Part shown: positions 45,601 through 56,331 of the stretch, one piece after another
How the letters are laid out: each line of letters starts with the position of its first letter
Numbering within the stretch: position 1 is the first letter of the stretch
Assembly (NCBI GenBank): GCA_023079485.1
Contig: CM041092.1
Coordinates: 6,758,627-6,822,626, forward strand
Direction of reading: 5' to 3'
DNA from: Archilochus colubris
Taxonomy: Eukaryota; Chordata; Aves; Apodiformes; Trochilidae
Length of the DNA stretch: 64,000 nucleotides
Made by a program: the position numbers and the translations under genes
The notes under the pieces: model-generated
Seen by the model: only the letters and a program-made list of their open reading frames with translations
Databases searched by the model: none
What the model was told of the DNA's origin: nothing

Positions 45601-48600
45601 TGCTAAGTGGTGATGGGGTGTTCAGAAGAGAACCCTGGACATCATTAGACAATTTCTGCAAATTATTTTATTTGCTATTAGACTTTTACTTTTCACAGAT
45701 GTTTCTTATGCACTTGAATAAATTATAAATCATCATAAATCACCTGTTAGGGACATACTGAGTGATAAGATGGCAAAGCTAAGATTTGAAGTAACACAAC
45801 CTCAAGTCCTCCATTGGAATCCATATCTCCAGAACACAAACAATGTTCTGAACTCTCTTCTTACCTTATGGGATCCTCACAGGCACCAAATGGTAACTTT
45901 CCAAACTCAAGGCCTCCAACTTCTCCCCCAACCAGAGCATCAATATCTGAAAAGATGGATACATTTTCCATACAGATTTTATGTAAAAACATTGCAGCTT
46001 GTAGGATGACCACAAAACAGCTGAACAGCTAAGATGACAAAGCTATGAAAATTAAATACTAGCATATGGTCCAAGTGTTTGTTTCTAGAAGAAACTGGGA
46101 AGTAATGATGAGACTTCAACATTCAAAAAAGCAGCTTAAATTGTCATTCATGTTGAGGGGAGGTTACTCCCTTCATACAATGATAACAGCTATAAAGTCA
46201 GCCTTAAGAGTCAATGCTGACACAAGAACAGACACAAATTTGCCACAGAAGCATTTAGGCAGGAAATCAATTCCAAGAAGAAAAGGGAGACTCCAGGGTC
46301 AAAATCTGACTCCTTCTAAAAGGTTTACGATTTTATTAAAAGAGTGCTACGTTTGGCTTCTGCAGTTAAAGTTAAATGATCTGGGAGATTCCTTGTTATC
46401 CCAGATACTTAAAAATGCCTCTCAGCATCCTTAACAGCCACTTAACATGTTCAAACATATAAGCAATAAATAGACACCTTTCATAGAACAGAAATTTAAA
46501 TGGGCAGTGATGTATTGTTAGGCCATTAAAATAATGCTCTGACAGTGTCTGATTCTCAGTTCTAAACGCATCTGGCAAACTGTTTGCATACAAAACAAGT
46601 GAGGTATTAGAACAGATAAAGCATTTGGATAATTACATAATTTTCTCTTCAAAGACACATTTAAATTATTTGGTTTCACTTAAGAAGAGCTAATTGAATA
46701 AGAGTAATAAAGCACAGGTCTGGTTCTACAAATGAACATTAAAACCACAGCTGCACATAGCAGCAGCAGTAAAAATTATGCTGTCCATCTCCAGTTTCTG
46801 CAATATGCTGTGCCATAGCTCCCTTAACCAAGATCCTCCAAAAGAGTAACATTTACTCAAACTCCTCAAATGAAGAGAGGTGATCAGAGTGGCACAAGTC
46901 ATTCATCACACACCAGGGATTCTGACTCAGGGAGTGACTACATCAAGGCAGAGAAAGACTACAAAAAACACTTGACTTCTATGTCTGCAAAAATAAGAAA
47001 TCTGTAGAACAAACTTTCCAGGCTCTTTAGGTGAATTAAGTTTAAAAAGAGAAACTACCACTTGAAAAAGCACCGATTTTGTCTGACCCTAAAGAACAGG
47101 ATTATCTTTAAATATATTCCCAACAGTCATTACATACAAAGCACACAGGAGCAACTTCACTACAGACTTCCTCACAACATACACTTGATTTCTGTGAGAA
47201 TTATTTTTTCTTAAGCAAAAAAACCAGACCAATGTCCCTAAGGTTCTGCCCCTCTGAGTGTGCCCTAAATACTTTAACCTTGTTACATAAAACTACTACC
47301 CAGGCCACAAATAGATCTTAGAGATTTTAATTGTTTCTTCACCTTGTGCCTAAAATACCACATCACTAACAGAAATGTACATTAAGAAGGAACTCACATC
47401 TACCTTTTTTCCCATAGATTTATCTAACTGAAGAAGTTTATAATTTATTTTCTGATAGGTCTGTTAAAAAAAAAAAAAGCCTTGAAACCCAAGGAAGAGA
47501 ACAATCACCAAGCAAACAAACAATTGTAACACTGAGATTACCAAGTCAGCAAACTTGCTCTGTTTCTCCTAAATAGCATCACTATGGTATAAACCATTGT
47601 ATGGTATAAACCAAGTTTGGTGCATATTCTTAGATTTAAATCTATACATTACTTTTCCCCTTTTTTCCCCTCATGCAAGGCTACTGTAATAAAAAGCTTG
47701 ATCAGAATTTTTCCTGCATTAAAAAAATAAATCCATCATCTGCTTGGCTTGTTTAGCAGTGTGTAAACAATGACAGCAAAACCCCAAAATTTTACCTCAA
47801 GTGAGGTCCATATAATATCTTTGCTTTTCCCATTGTTAAAACACTTAAATACTGAAGTATTAATATCAATTAACTTACAGAAATTATTGACAAATATTCC
47901 TGTGACATATTAGCACCTACTAGAGCCTGAATCCAAAAGTTTCCCTATGCAACTCAGGGCAGAATTCTTTAAGATCCAGACAGTCACCCTTTTCTCTCCA
48001 AACAAGATACCACCATTTTAGAACTATCACTATATCTCTAAATGATAATAAAAAACCATATTTTTAGGCACAGCCCTAACCAAAACACCTGTCACAACCA
48101 TAAGCTATTACTTCAGAGCAGCTTTAGGCTTGCTAGCCCATCACAGGGAGTGGGATGGTACTCAGATGTAACTGAAGCCTGTCCTAATAAAGAGTTAAGC
48201 ATTTTAATTCTTCTGGCAAGATACCCAAATATTTGCTTTAGCATCTACTGTTTGTTTTGTTTTGTTTTAAAACAGGATACTCAGAGGACACAAATCTCCT
48301 ACCTGGTGGCTGCTGTGGCCAGAAATACTGCTGCCAGTCTTGAAGCACATATGTAAGCCGAATTGCCATGCTAACTGGAGGCAGTGGTGTTAAAGGGCAT
48401 CCCTTGAAAATATTACAGAAAAAATTCAATGTAAAGGTTGCATCCTCTCAAACAGCCCAAGCCTTGAACATAAATTAGTTATTCTGGCTTCTAGCAGAGC
48501 TCATTATATCAGAAAGGCAACATTTCAAAATTACTAGAAGAGCCAGTGCTCAACAAGACACTTACAGGTAAAAGTAAGCACATAAGCTTTGTAAAATACA

Positions 48601-51600
48601 CAAGACATCCATATGCCCCACTTAACTGGTAATTCAGAAGTAATTCTGACACCAAATATATTAGGTTTTCATTAAATAATTGTTTTCTCAGCATTTTGAT
48701 GAGATTTCTGGCTACCAATGTGAGTAATGAAGTGTTGCAGTCAGCCATACCATTCCATAAACAAGCAGTTCACTCAGAATCCTCACATTTCATCACCTTA
48801 TTTCATCACCTTGTTCTTCTCTCTTTAATAGCTATGGGGAGTCACAGAGTACTAGAATAAAAACCCATCCCAACCCTCCCTTTTCCTTTTAAATATCAGC
48901 ATAGTTTGTCTGGGGGAGTTGCTACAAAAAGACTACGGAACTGAGGCATTCTTTCACACACCACTGGAAAATAAAAGTGGGAGGAGGTGGTAACACTGAG
49001 GAACCAAGAGACATCAGTTTTCATTCTATCACTAGATACTGGCAGTATCTGGAAAAAAACTTTGTTGGTATCGGCAGTGCAAGCCTCATCCTTACAAAAG
49101 AAAAAACCCAAAACCAACCCAACACAAACCCTAAAAGACAGAAGTGAATCTACAAGCAGCCAGGTAATAAAATAATTATTCTTAACATCAGATGCACTTA
49201 CAATCTTGGATTTGAAGATATCCAGTAATCCTGATAAATGAGTATACTGACTTGGCACTTTGCGAAGATGAACCATTTCAAAGTCAGTTCGAACTCCTGG
49301 ACCCTGACATTCCCCAACATACCTTCGTCGCCACTTATGATGTATTTGCACAAATAGTGGTATTTGACTATAAAACATGAGTATTTCATGATTATTGAAA
49401 ATGTCATGCTGTCTGGTAGTCTTTAAAACTAGCTAGGTATTTTCACATCATTTTGTGTTCTTTAGAGTAAGTTTTCTCTTAGTGGAACACAGCTTAAAAC
49501 ACTCAGTGAGGAATCAAAGAAAAATAATGCCAGCTGCACCATTAAATGGAATGCCCTATAAACTGCCATATCATAAACACAGCCCTACCATTACCTCAGT
49601 TACCTAATTTTCAGTCTACATACTTTTTGAGGAAGATCAGAAAGCTGTTGTTGCCACACACTGAGAAAAAATCATCTTCCAAAAGCTGCATACGAACTTT
49701 TTTTGTATTCCAGTGGGGTTTTTTTTGGTATACCAGTTTGGGGGTTTTTTGCATACCAGTTATTCCAAGAACTTACAGCACCTTTTCAAAGCCTTTAAGG
49801 CTTTTAAACAATAATCAATCAAAACCACCACAAGTACTTTCAACAAGATTTTCAAAGCTTCCACCACACAAAAAAATTTTAAATCCTCCTGTAACAAAAT
49901 TGTGGTGCAAATACAACATCTGAACCTAGTTTGCTAGGAACTGAATACTTTTTTGTCATAATAGCAATATGCTAGTTTTACCTGGACACAGAAAATAGGT
50001 TTATACTTTTACCTACCAGCCAGTATTCCCCAGTGCAATGGAAATGGAACTCAGCAGAAGGTTACACTTGGATTCACTGAGAACTGCATCATTGTTTGCA
50101 GCTGGAGCAATAACCACAAACTCACGCAAGCCGTACCTAAAGGCAGAGAGAAAAAAAAGCACATTTCTCTTTTTAGAAAGCCAGCTGAAACACAGAACTT
50201 TAAGAAATATTGTAACTTTAATAACCGGTTTGTCCCCAATGGACTGTGGAGTCTTCTATTCTAATGCAAGTACCACTTTTAGGGAGGTCAAGAACTGAGC
50301 GGGCACCGAGTGATGAAAATTCTCCCATCACAAAATACCAGAGTTTTACAGCATTCAACCATGGCACTCAAAATCATGTGAGGACCTTCAGGTCCATCAG
50401 TTCTGAGTTTTTTGTGTTAATAACAACTGTAACTATTCATACATAGAAACAATCTCTCCAGTAATGTGCTAACACTTTGCATTACTACGAATCTGTGTGC
50501 TGCTGTTTATTATGGTGCTGCAGCTTTCCTTTTTGAGAATGCATTTAGACAGCACAAATATAATAACCTGATTATTCTATAAAATTCAGAAAAAATATTT
50601 TTGGGGGAAAAAAACCCAGATAATCCTGTTACAGAGGCTCTTTTTGCACTCCTTTCCTGTGTCCAGTACAAAGAATAATTTCACTTAAGCTTTAACTCTT
50701 AATGGAAGAAAATACACAAGTGATTGTTCCAGCACCAAAGATTTTTCAGTGGCTGTGCTTATTTATATTAGAGACATGAGACAGCATACTCACCATCTTA
50801 CCAGACAGTGAGCTCTGGGAGGAAAATCATTGTTCATGCACAGCAAGTCCTGCATAGGCAGAGGAAGGGCATCTGTGGAAAAAAATGGTACTCAAGAAGA
50901 GCATCAGGATGTGTTCTGCTGACTTTAGCAATTTGCTGAATGCAAAGCACACTAAAAGCAGAACTGTGAGATCACACCCATCAAACCCCAGCAAATTTCA
51001 CACAGCAGCAAATCAATGCACTGTGAATTCCACGTTCTGAAATTGCTTTTGTCAAATCCTTACATAAAAGGGCAAGAGAAGAACCAGCTACCTTCTACCA
51101 GTTCTTCTTTCCCATCTTTGTCTCCAGGTTCTTGCACAAGATAATGATGGGTAATGGAGAACCTGAAGTCTGCAAATGAGATTTCATCAGATTTCTCTTC
51201 CCATGTTCCTGTGGTATATACACCCTGCATGTAAAAAAATATTACTTGATCACATACATTTAGGTTGACATTCATAAACCTTAAGAAGTATATACTACCT
51301 ACTTGATCTACAAGGTTTCTTAATAGGTTTTTTTTTTATTCTTTAATAGCTACGCATGGTTTAATTAAAAAAAAAACAACCAATTCTCAAAGCAGCTCAT
51401 TATAAAGGTAGTTAAATGCTAAAAGCCATGTTGCCAATAATGATGCTCATTTCAGAGACCACATGTTCCCCTGGTAAGTCTTCAGAATTATATGGCAATA
51501 AAGAGGCAGATGTATCCTCTCATTTGCAGCTATGCCTCTTAAGCATATGCACCCACAACTTTGCCCAAAGAAAAAACTTTCCCATCTGGGATTTGATCTG

Positions 51601-53300
51601 TATCTATATCTATATCCTTCTATGGCATCATTACTTTAATATTTTCTTTGAATACAACATGCTTTCACTAATAATTTATTCTGTATCTACGATTTGCAAA
51701 ACTTCTGCATGTTCAGATAATTGATTTTTAAGTAAAAATACATAAGGAAGGTCCTAGGAAAAAATCAACACCACTCTACAGCATTTTATGCTACTACTAA
51801 AACCAAAGCAAGTTGGACAACCCTTTGATCTGTACAGGGTATCAAATCAAGAAGAGAGGTCTAGAAAAGAAGACATGAAGGGATACCCTGAGATCTAAGG
51901 TTGAAATCTAGTTAATTAGTAAATTTCATTCTGAGCACTGTGTACCCTGACTAAAACAAATAATCACAAAATTCTTCTGGAAACACAGCAGCAGTTCAAT
52001 CTGGTAAAGCTGAATTTATTTGCACTAGTGTACAGAAGAACTCAGCAATTTCTTCTGCATTTTACAGCTCTGAGAAAGCACTACCTACTACTCTAATTAC
52101 ACTGAAAAAAACATCTTTCCTATTTGTGAAACACACTGAGTCACTAGTACTAAGCAAACTTCAACCACACCTACATGAGGCATGACAAAGGCACAAGGCA
52201 GGGCAAAAAGAAACTCCTTAAGAATTTAGAACAGCTTCAACCATGCCTCCAGATGTAAAACTGTGAGATTAAAAAAAAAATCATTCGGCGCTATATGAAG
52301 ATCCAGCATCACCAGGGAAATATCCTGCTTAGCAAGCAGCCCAGCAATAGGTTTGCAGAAACTCCTTGTCAAATTCCTGATTTTACAAGCAAAATTCCCC
52401 AATGAAAATCACTACCTGCCACAACTAAGAAAACAGCAATACACATAAGCATACACACGTGTACTGCTAGTTAGTATTTCTAAAAGAAAAGGGAGCAGCA
52501 GTAACTAACCTTTTCTAGAGGTTTGCCTGAAGGAATCCCAATAAGTTTCCAGTCATTCAATACTTCTTCTACTTTTGAAATGAACCTATTGGAAAAGGGG
52601 AGAGGCATTAATATTTCCCAAACACTAAGATTATACTGTAATTCAGCTCCCTAAAAGCAGGCAGTATGTTGTCCTGCTATGGAATTCACTTTTTAAAACC
52701 CCAAAGCAACAAAGAACAACAGAAAGCATCCCAGTAAAAAGAAAAAACAATCGTTACCCTATACTAAACAAATAATAATAAATAAAATAGGCCCTCCTAT
52801 GCTAACATTTCAGATGACATCTTACTTTTAGCAGCTACGAGTGTTGTTCACTGATAAATAAGCATTTGACACAGAATTACCAACTAAATTAAGATTTAAA
52901 ACGCAACGCTGAGGATCTCTGCCTCCTTCTGTCACAGACATCGTCACTCGATAAATAAATACATAAATAAATAAATAATGCATTAAGAACCCAAGAACAC
53001 GTCGGGACCAGTCTCCGGGTACCAGCGGGTACCGGCAAACGAGGCCTCCCGGGTGTTCCGGCTCCCCCTCAGCAGGAGCGGGCCGGGGCTGAGAGACGGC
53101 GGATCCTCCCCCGTGATCCCCCCACGATGAGGGGGAGCGGGACCCTACCTCTCCCACTCGGAGGCGGTGGTGAAATCCGTGATCTCAAACACCTCGGACT
53201 CGGGCTGCGGGGAGAGAGCGGAAGAAGCGGTGAGCGCGGAGAGCGCCCGGACGGGGAAGGGAGAGGAGAGAAAGACACTCACATCGCTGTCCGCCGCCAT
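30430..53300 (-). CDS. RAB3GAP1: RAB3GAP1, Rab3 GTPase-activating protein catalytic subunit; complete gene-level span, 24 coding exons
   Basis: With RAB3GAP2 this protein forms a cytosolic and ER-associated complex that stimulates GTP hydrolysis on Rab3 and acts as exchange factor for Rab18. Loss of the human gene causes Warburg Micro syndrome. Twenty-four exons read from right to left join without phase conflict into 985 residues (human 981), starting MAADSD and ending with AGAFSADTTFF. The N-terminal EITDFTTASEWE segment keeps the residues matching human Thr18 and Glu24. The arginine matching catalytic human Arg728 is Arg730, in SARMKIPSNMW, at 35839-35841. An acidic serine-rich stretch (WSDSEEEFFE) lies in exon 17. 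The ATG lies in a CpG island. No disabling change is seen. The gene is convergent with ZRANB3 and divergent from MAP3K19. Confidence 0.98.
31773..31843. repeat. 35/36-bp tandem duplication in RAB3GAP1 intron 23
   Basis: Two adjacent copies of a unit starting GTTTCTTT and ending TCTCTTTTCATTACA, differing by one T. It looks recent. Confidence 0.93.
33563..33665 (-). CDS. RAB3GAP1: RAB3GAP1 exon 23
   Basis: Residues 870-904: FVNCLLEQPEVSVIGAGRG and IIHKLFLNAQR. Acceptor CACCAG, donor GTAAGA. Confidence 0.96.
34724..34836 (-). CDS. RAB3GAP1: RAB3GAP1 exon 22
   Basis: Residues 833-870: EIIAQIMSVEAIIARARSLK and a charged run EKCENEEEKDLQ, predicted helical. Acceptor CTGCAG, donor GTGACT. Confidence 0.95.
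34947..35050 (-). CDS. RAB3GAP1: RAB3GAP1 exon 21
   Basis: Residues 798-832: ALEDISSVKKMIKQIISHSS and FPSPEDKKLE. Acceptor TACTAG, donor GTAAGG. Confidence 0.95.
35143..35239 (-). CDS. RAB3GAP1: RAB3GAP1 exon 20
   Basis: Residues 766-798: VLHYLAIQKPADLARHLLPC and IIHAAVLKVKEE. Acceptor TTCCAG, donor GTAAAT. Confidence 0.96.
35734..35961 (-). CDS. RAB3GAP1: RAB3GAP1 exon 19 (catalytic arginine)
   Basis: Residues 690-765: AANPGCCLEDFVRWYSPRDY, then GELSARMKIPSNMWVEAWET. Arg730 in SARMK (codon CGA at 35839-35841) is the counterpart of human Arg728, the arginine essential for GAP activity; the match comes from counting back from the C terminus. Acceptor TTCCAG, donor GTAAAA. Confidence 0.97.
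37191..37328 (-). CDS. RAB3GAP1: RAB3GAP1 exon 18
   Basis: Residues 644-689: EPAPMTEDLLEEQSEVLAKL and ARMQSACLLSDMESFK. Acceptor TTGCAG, donor GTACTG. The intron before it holds large repeat arrays. Confidence 0.96.
37496..37592. repeat. (AAAAT)n pentanucleotide array, (TTTTA)n in RAB3GAP1 sense
   Basis: About 19 uninterrupted 5-bp units in RAB3GAP1 intron 17, some 165 bp before the exon 18 acceptor. In the pre-mRNA it reads as a U-rich UUUUA repeat. Confidence 0.97.
37605..37965. repeat. A/C-rich degenerate low-complexity tract
   Basis: Continuous CAAAAA/AACAAAAACC-like sequence, nearly all A and C with scattered G, following the pentanucleotide array. The long - strand ORFs over it (mostly Phe, Leu, Cys, Val) are composition artefacts. 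Confidence 0.9.
38390..38996. repeat. A/T/G minisatellite cluster with 15-bp and 10-bp units
   Basis: An AT-rich lead-in with AAAATAAA-type units is followed from about 38571 by a 15-bp unit AGGTAAAGTAAAATA, about 11 copies. From about 38764 come about 13 copies of the 10-bp unit AGGAGAATAA, then about five copies of AGGAAAATAA and a short CAAAT tail. C is almost absent between about 38565 and 38960. It lies in RAB3GAP1 intron 17. Confidence 0.95.
39531..39896 (-). CDS. RAB3GAP1: RAB3GAP1 exon 17 (acidic linker)
   Basis: Residues 522-643: MLNCCIERKKARDEGKR, then a variable Ser/Gly/Asp-rich linker, the acidic WESWSDSEEEFFECLSDTED and GEPLYIPITQ. The largest exon of the gene. Acceptor TGTTAG, donor GTGGGG. 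Confidence 0.97.
40164..40218 (-). CDS. RAB3GAP1: RAB3GAP1 exon 16
   Basis: Residues 503-521: LANGPPDLRCCLLHQKLQ after a split glycine codon. Acceptor TTTTAG, donor GTAAAT. Confidence 0.95.
40680..40768. repeat. A/C-rich low-complexity tract
   Basis: Poly-A followed by CCACCCCCAATCCCCCCC and AAAACCCC units in a RAB3GAP1 intron. Confidence 0.8.
41292..41464 (-). CDS. RAB3GAP1: RAB3GAP1 exon 15
   Basis: Residues 446-503: NLFSQFKSAPSDSLTYKLAL, CLCMINFYHGGVKGVAHLW and RYRWENNYLIP. Acceptor ACATAG, donor GTAAGA. Highly conserved with human. Confidence 0.96.
41798..41896 (-). CDS. RAB3GAP1: RAB3GAP1 exon 14
   Basis: Residues 413-445: FLFPDAADKLSDGFESRTST and NPPPENEDY. The middle is variable among vertebrates as I recall them. 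Acceptor TTCAAG, donor GTAAGT. Confidence 0.94.
42244..42413 (-). CDS. RAB3GAP1: RAB3GAP1 exon 13
   Basis: Residues 356-412: EVGDISHALSKLTEPAPVPI, HKLSVTNMVHSAKKKIRKHR and SPLNNEVLNTILL; contains a basic KKKIRKHR stretch. Acceptor TTACAG, donor GTAAGT. Confidence 0.95.
43629..43721 (-). CDS. RAB3GAP1: RAB3GAP1 exon 12
   Basis: Residues 325-356: DFLTEFFKLCRRKESTDEIL and GRSTFEEEGK. Acceptor TGTAG, donor GTAAAA. Confidence 0.95.
44393..44466 (-). CDS. RAB3GAP1: RAB3GAP1 exon 11
   Basis: Residues 300-325: DLDPMQAPQWSVRVRKADNP followed by QCLL. Acceptor TTAAAG (weak), donor GTAAGA. Confidence 0.94.
45174..45242 (-). CDS. RAB3GAP1: RAB3GAP1 exon 10
   Basis: Residues 277-300: ELHLATTWPDLTEGIIVDND and VY, with split serine codons at both ends. 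Acceptor TTTCAG, donor GTAAGT. Confidence 0.95.
45865..45946 (-). CDS. RAB3GAP1: RAB3GAP1 exon 9
   Basis: Residues 250-277: DIDALVGGEVGGLEFGKLPF and GACEDPI. Acceptor TTTCAG, donor GTAAGA. Confidence 0.96.
47583..47613. repeat. Short direct repeat, 14 bp x 2 with 3-bp spacer
   Basis: TATGGTATAAACCA occurs twice, three bases apart, in RAB3GAP1 intron 8. Confidence 0.9.
48303..48402 (-). CDS. RAB3GAP1: RAB3GAP1 exon 8
   Basis: Residues 217-250: GCPLTPLPPVSMAIRLTYVL and QDWQQYFWPQQPP. Acceptor TTCAAG, donor GTAGGA. Confidence 0.96.
49202..49367 (-). CDS. RAB3GAP1: RAB3GAP1 exon 7
   Basis: Residues 161-216: QIPLFVQIHHKWRRRYVGEC, QGPGVRTDFEMVHLRKVPSQ and SGLLDIFKSKI. Acceptor TTATAG, donor GTAAGT. 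Confidence 0.97.
50017..50136 (-). CDS. RAB3GAP1: RAB3GAP1 exon 6
   Basis: Residues 121-161: YGLREFVVIAPAANNDAVLS and ESKCNLLLSSISIALGNTG. Acceptor CTTTAG, donor GTAGGT. Confidence 0.97.
50794..50872 (-). CDS. RAB3GAP1: RAB3GAP1 exon 5
   Basis: Residues 95-121: DALPLPMQDLLCMNNDFPPR and AHCLVR, ending in a split Trp codon. Acceptor CCACAG, donor GTGAGT. Confidence 0.96.
51092..51224 (-). CDS. RAB3GAP1: RAB3GAP1 exon 4
   Basis: Residues 51-95: GVYTTGTWEEKSDEISFADF, RFSITHHYLVQEPG and DKDGKEELVE. Acceptor ATGCAG, donor GTAGCT. Confidence 0.97.
52510..52585 (-). CDS. RAB3GAP1: RAB3GAP1 exon 3
   Basis: Residues 25-50: FISKVEEVLNDWKLIGIPSG and KPLEK. Acceptor CAATAG, donor GTTAGT, weaker than the others. 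Confidence 0.95.
53149..53204 (-). CDS. RAB3GAP1: RAB3GAP1 exon 2 (Thr18/Glu24 segment)
   Basis: Residues 7-25: PESEVFEITDFTTASEWE. Thr18 and Glu24, sites of human Micro-syndrome missense changes that impair Rab18 activation as I recall, are unchanged. Acceptor CCGCAG, donor GTAGGG. GC-rich, inside the CpG island. Confidence 0.96.
53283..53300 (-). CDS. RAB3GAP1: RAB3GAP1 exon 1, coding part (start codon)
   Basis: Only 18 coding nt, MAADSD, before donor GTGAGT. The start is chosen because MAADS matches the vertebrate N terminus and the context CAAGATGG is a good Kozak site (A at -3, G at +4). Confidence 0.95.
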
Positions 53301-53304
53301 CTTG
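53293..53304 (-). promoter_or_regulatory. RAB3GAP1: YY1-type motif overlapping the RAB3GAP1 start codon
   Basis: The - strand reads CAAGATGGCGGC, a full match to the YY1 consensus seen just downstream of many housekeeping transcription start sites. That position predicts a short 5' UTR. Confidence 0.75.
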
Positions 53305-53560
53305 CGCCGCTGGCGGGCTCAGAGCCTGACGGGAAAGCGGCGGAGGGGCCGTCCCAGCCGTCCCGTCCCGCCCCGGGGACAATCGCCGCCGCCTCACAGC
53401 CCTTCCTGGCTCCGGTTCCTCACCGCTTAGCGGAGCCACAGCATCCCTTGGACGCTCTTCCCCTCAGCCCTTCGGAGGCGGGGAGGCGCGGGCGGCCCTT
53501 CCGTGCCTCACAGGCGCTGCTCGGCGGGGCGTTACCTCACGGTTCCCAAAGTCTCTCCGG

Positions 53561-56331
53561 TTCCGTCAAGGACGGCCCAAGTGGGTTTAAACAACGTGGT
53601 TTAGCGGGTGGTCGTCAGTGTTTGTCACCATTAGGCTGGTTGACCTGACCTGGGACCTGCAGAAATGACCACGGTGCTCTTCAGACAGCGGGAGCTGAGG
53701 TGTCCCCGGCCCAGCCCAAGACAAAGCAGAATGAGCGGTACCGTCCCGTGGTTCTGTCCCTGGTCCGTGTCCTGAGGTACAGCGTCGAAGGCCTTCTGTC
53801 ATCCAGCAAACTTCCCTTCAGCACCCTCTCAATTCATCCTGAGCCCGGCTAGACCTCAGCTTGTTTTATTCTCTTAAAAAGAAAAAGTAAATTACCCTTG
53901 TAGTCTGCTGCTTAAGACTGCCTGGAGGGAGGCAGAGGTAATGTAATTAATCTTCATAGGTAAGAGGGAGTGTGGAGGTGAGAGGACTGACTGCGAAGTC
54001 AAAATGATGCACCGATAGATAAGCTACCAAAAAAACTTAAAGTGTAGGTAAGGAGAAGAGAGAAACACGCTTTGCTTAGGGTGCTGGGAAAGCTGCTTCG
54101 TGATCAGAGCTTTAGCTCGTCTGTGTTTGCTTTCACGGGTCAGTAGTGCTCCTTGAATTGAAAACCTCCAAACAAAATGCTCCCCCTCCCAGAGGTGTGT
54201 GTGGGGAGTTACCTCGGCAACATGGTGTAAACTCAGCAGCCTCGTGTAGCAGGAGCTGCCTCTGCCTGCCCCCACTTCGTGCAGTCAGAAAAACATGCCG
54301 AAAATAAATCCAAGTCTATGCAATTATTGTTTGGATTCCTTCCTGTCCAGCCAAGAAACACAACTGTGAGCTAAAATTGCTCTTTCTGGGTTGCTGTGCC
54401 TCTTTCACACGTGGCTACTGAAGCAGCAGGTAAGATACTGCTCATGCCTTTTTATAGAACCTTTTCAGTAACTAATCTGAAAGGGTCTTTGTGTGTCTCC
54501 CCAAAAGTGCAAAGTCAGAAGTTCACCACCTAATGTGGCTCCTAGCAGCCTAATGTAATAGGATAAATATTTTAATGGATTATCTGGTATTTAGCATAAG
54601 AATGAGAAATCGAGAGTGCTGACTTCCGTAGCTTCTTCTGCATGGGATGACCTTGCTCATCAGCTATAGGTCATTTGATTTTTCTCCATCTGGTTCCTCC
54701 TTTGTAAACTAAGAATGACAATACTGTCTGGTGTCTGGCTGTTATATAGTGCTGCTACATAGGTGTAAAATTCCTCAGAGGTGCACATTCCTCAGATTAA
54801 AAGTTTTACATAAATTGGTTATAAAAAATAGTTTAATGTAGGATAAATGCATCAGACTCTTTGGAAAGTTGCCACATGCTTCCAAATAATATTTTTAGCT
54901 AATGGAATCAGTAACAAAAGCTTAATTCTTTTCCTGACTAGCAGTAATGAGTGGAAAAATACTACTGAATCCAACAAAAGCCACAAAGACCACTGACCTC
55001 TGTAGTGACTTTGAAATTGAATGATTCCTTGCGGAATTGATTATGACTTTCCAGATGTCTGAGTTTCCTTGAGTGTGTTATTCTCTGCAAGAACTGTAGA
55101 ATTTAATTTCACTGCAACTAAACTACTGTCATACAACCTGCTCCATACACTATGACTTGGCTGTCAGTTTGGACAAGCACCTATCTGTCCCCTGTTACTT
55201 CTGCATACAATTGTTAACATTGTTAACACTAAATCACAGAAATCACAGAATGTTAGGGGTTGGAAGGGACCTTGAGAGATCATTGAGTCCAAACCCCCTG
55301 CCAGAGCAGGACCTACCAGGAACACATCCTGGTAGGTTTGGATCATTTCCAAAGAAGGAGGCTCCACAACCTCCCTGGGCAGCCTGTTCCAGTGTTTGGT
55401 CACCCTCACAGTGAAAAAGCTTTATCTTATGTTTACATATGCTCCAATTTGCATCCCTTTGCCCTATCATTGGGCATCACTGAGCAGAATCTGTCTCCAT
55501 CCTGACACCAACATTTTTGTAAACATTAATGAGGTTGCCCCTCAGTCACCTCCCAGCTGAAGAGCCCCAGCTCCCTCAGCCTTTCCTCACAAGGGAGATG
55601 CTCCAGTCCCTTCATCATCTTTGTGGCTCTGTGCTGGACTCTCTCTGGACACAGTTCAGTGGACACAGATGTAGAAAATAAACGTACAAAGAGAAAAAAT
55701 ACTTTCTGTTGTAATTTCCTGGGATCAGCTTTTCCATAAATTTTATTGTTTGACTTCGCTATTCTGGGTTTGTAGATCAAAAAGCAATCCTACTATGTTA
55801 AGCTGAAAACAGAAGGTGTGAGTACTCACAAGGAGCATTCTTCCTTCTGTTTCTGCCTGAAGTTAGAAATATTTCATAGCTTTAAATATGGAAGAGATTA
55901 TTTATGGATGAGTTGATCTTTAAATGGAATGATTCAATGTTAGAAAATTGATCTCTAGAGATAGCTAAGCTTTGTTTGGGAATCCTGATGGAAATCTCTT
56001 TCAGGCCTCTTGTATAGGTGTGAAGAGCTCATATATTTTCATAGAAGACCAGAAATGTAGCTCTTTTATTGACTGATTAGCCAAATAATACAGACAACTT
56101 TCATGTCTTACTCAGCATAACACATGTTGAGTTTCTAGCAATAAAAACTGTGTCTGAACTGTTTCCTTCAGTGTATTCACAGGAAATATGCACAGGCACT
56201 GGATGTTAAGTTTAATAATGTTTTTAATAATTTCAGGTGCTTTTGTCTTAATTATGTATCAGAAATAATGAAATATAATGAACTGCTTGGTACATGTGAA
56301 CTGGAAAACAAGTAACAAAACATTTTTCCAG
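53561..56331. other. Intergenic / MAP3K19 5' region
   Basis: Space between the divergent RAB3GAP1 and the first recognised MAP3K19 exon. It contains an inverted CR1 (55236-55660) and a strong unassigned splice-donor match, CAGGTAAGA at 54427-54435, which could end a 5' noncoding exon of MAP3K19. No protein-coding exon could be assigned. Confidence 0.5.
55236..55660 (-). mobile_element. CR1-type LINE 3' end
   Basis: Inverted CR1: AATCACAGAATGTTAGGGGT, TGGAAGGGACCTTGAGAGAT, CAACCTCCCTGGGCAGCCTG, TTCCAGTGTTTGGTCACCCT, CTCCCTCAGCCTTTCCTCAC and GGCTCTGTGCTGGACTCTCT in inverted order. About 425 bp, 5'-truncated, no intact frame. Confidence 0.95.

Larger units (their letters stand above)
52985..53560. 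promoter_or_regulatory. RAB3GAP1: CpG island, RAB3GAP1 promoter region
   Basis: Abrupt GC- and CpG-rich stretch in otherwise AT-rich DNA, covering RAB3GAP1 exons 1-2 and upstream sequence with GC boxes (CCCGCCCC at about 53368). No TATA box is evident, which fits a housekeeping promoter. It may also drive transcription toward MAP3K19, but nothing shows that. Confidence 0.85.

Noticed and set aside
53127..53648. 173-residue + strand ORF in the CpG island
   Set aside because: GC-rich DNA lacks stop codons by chance. The region is explained by RAB3GAP1 exons 1-2 and promoter on the other strand.
54942..55025. Possible MAP3K19 first exon with ATG near 54947
   Set aside because: It has a good acceptor-like CTGACTAG before it, but the frame stops after about 25 codons with no convincing donor.
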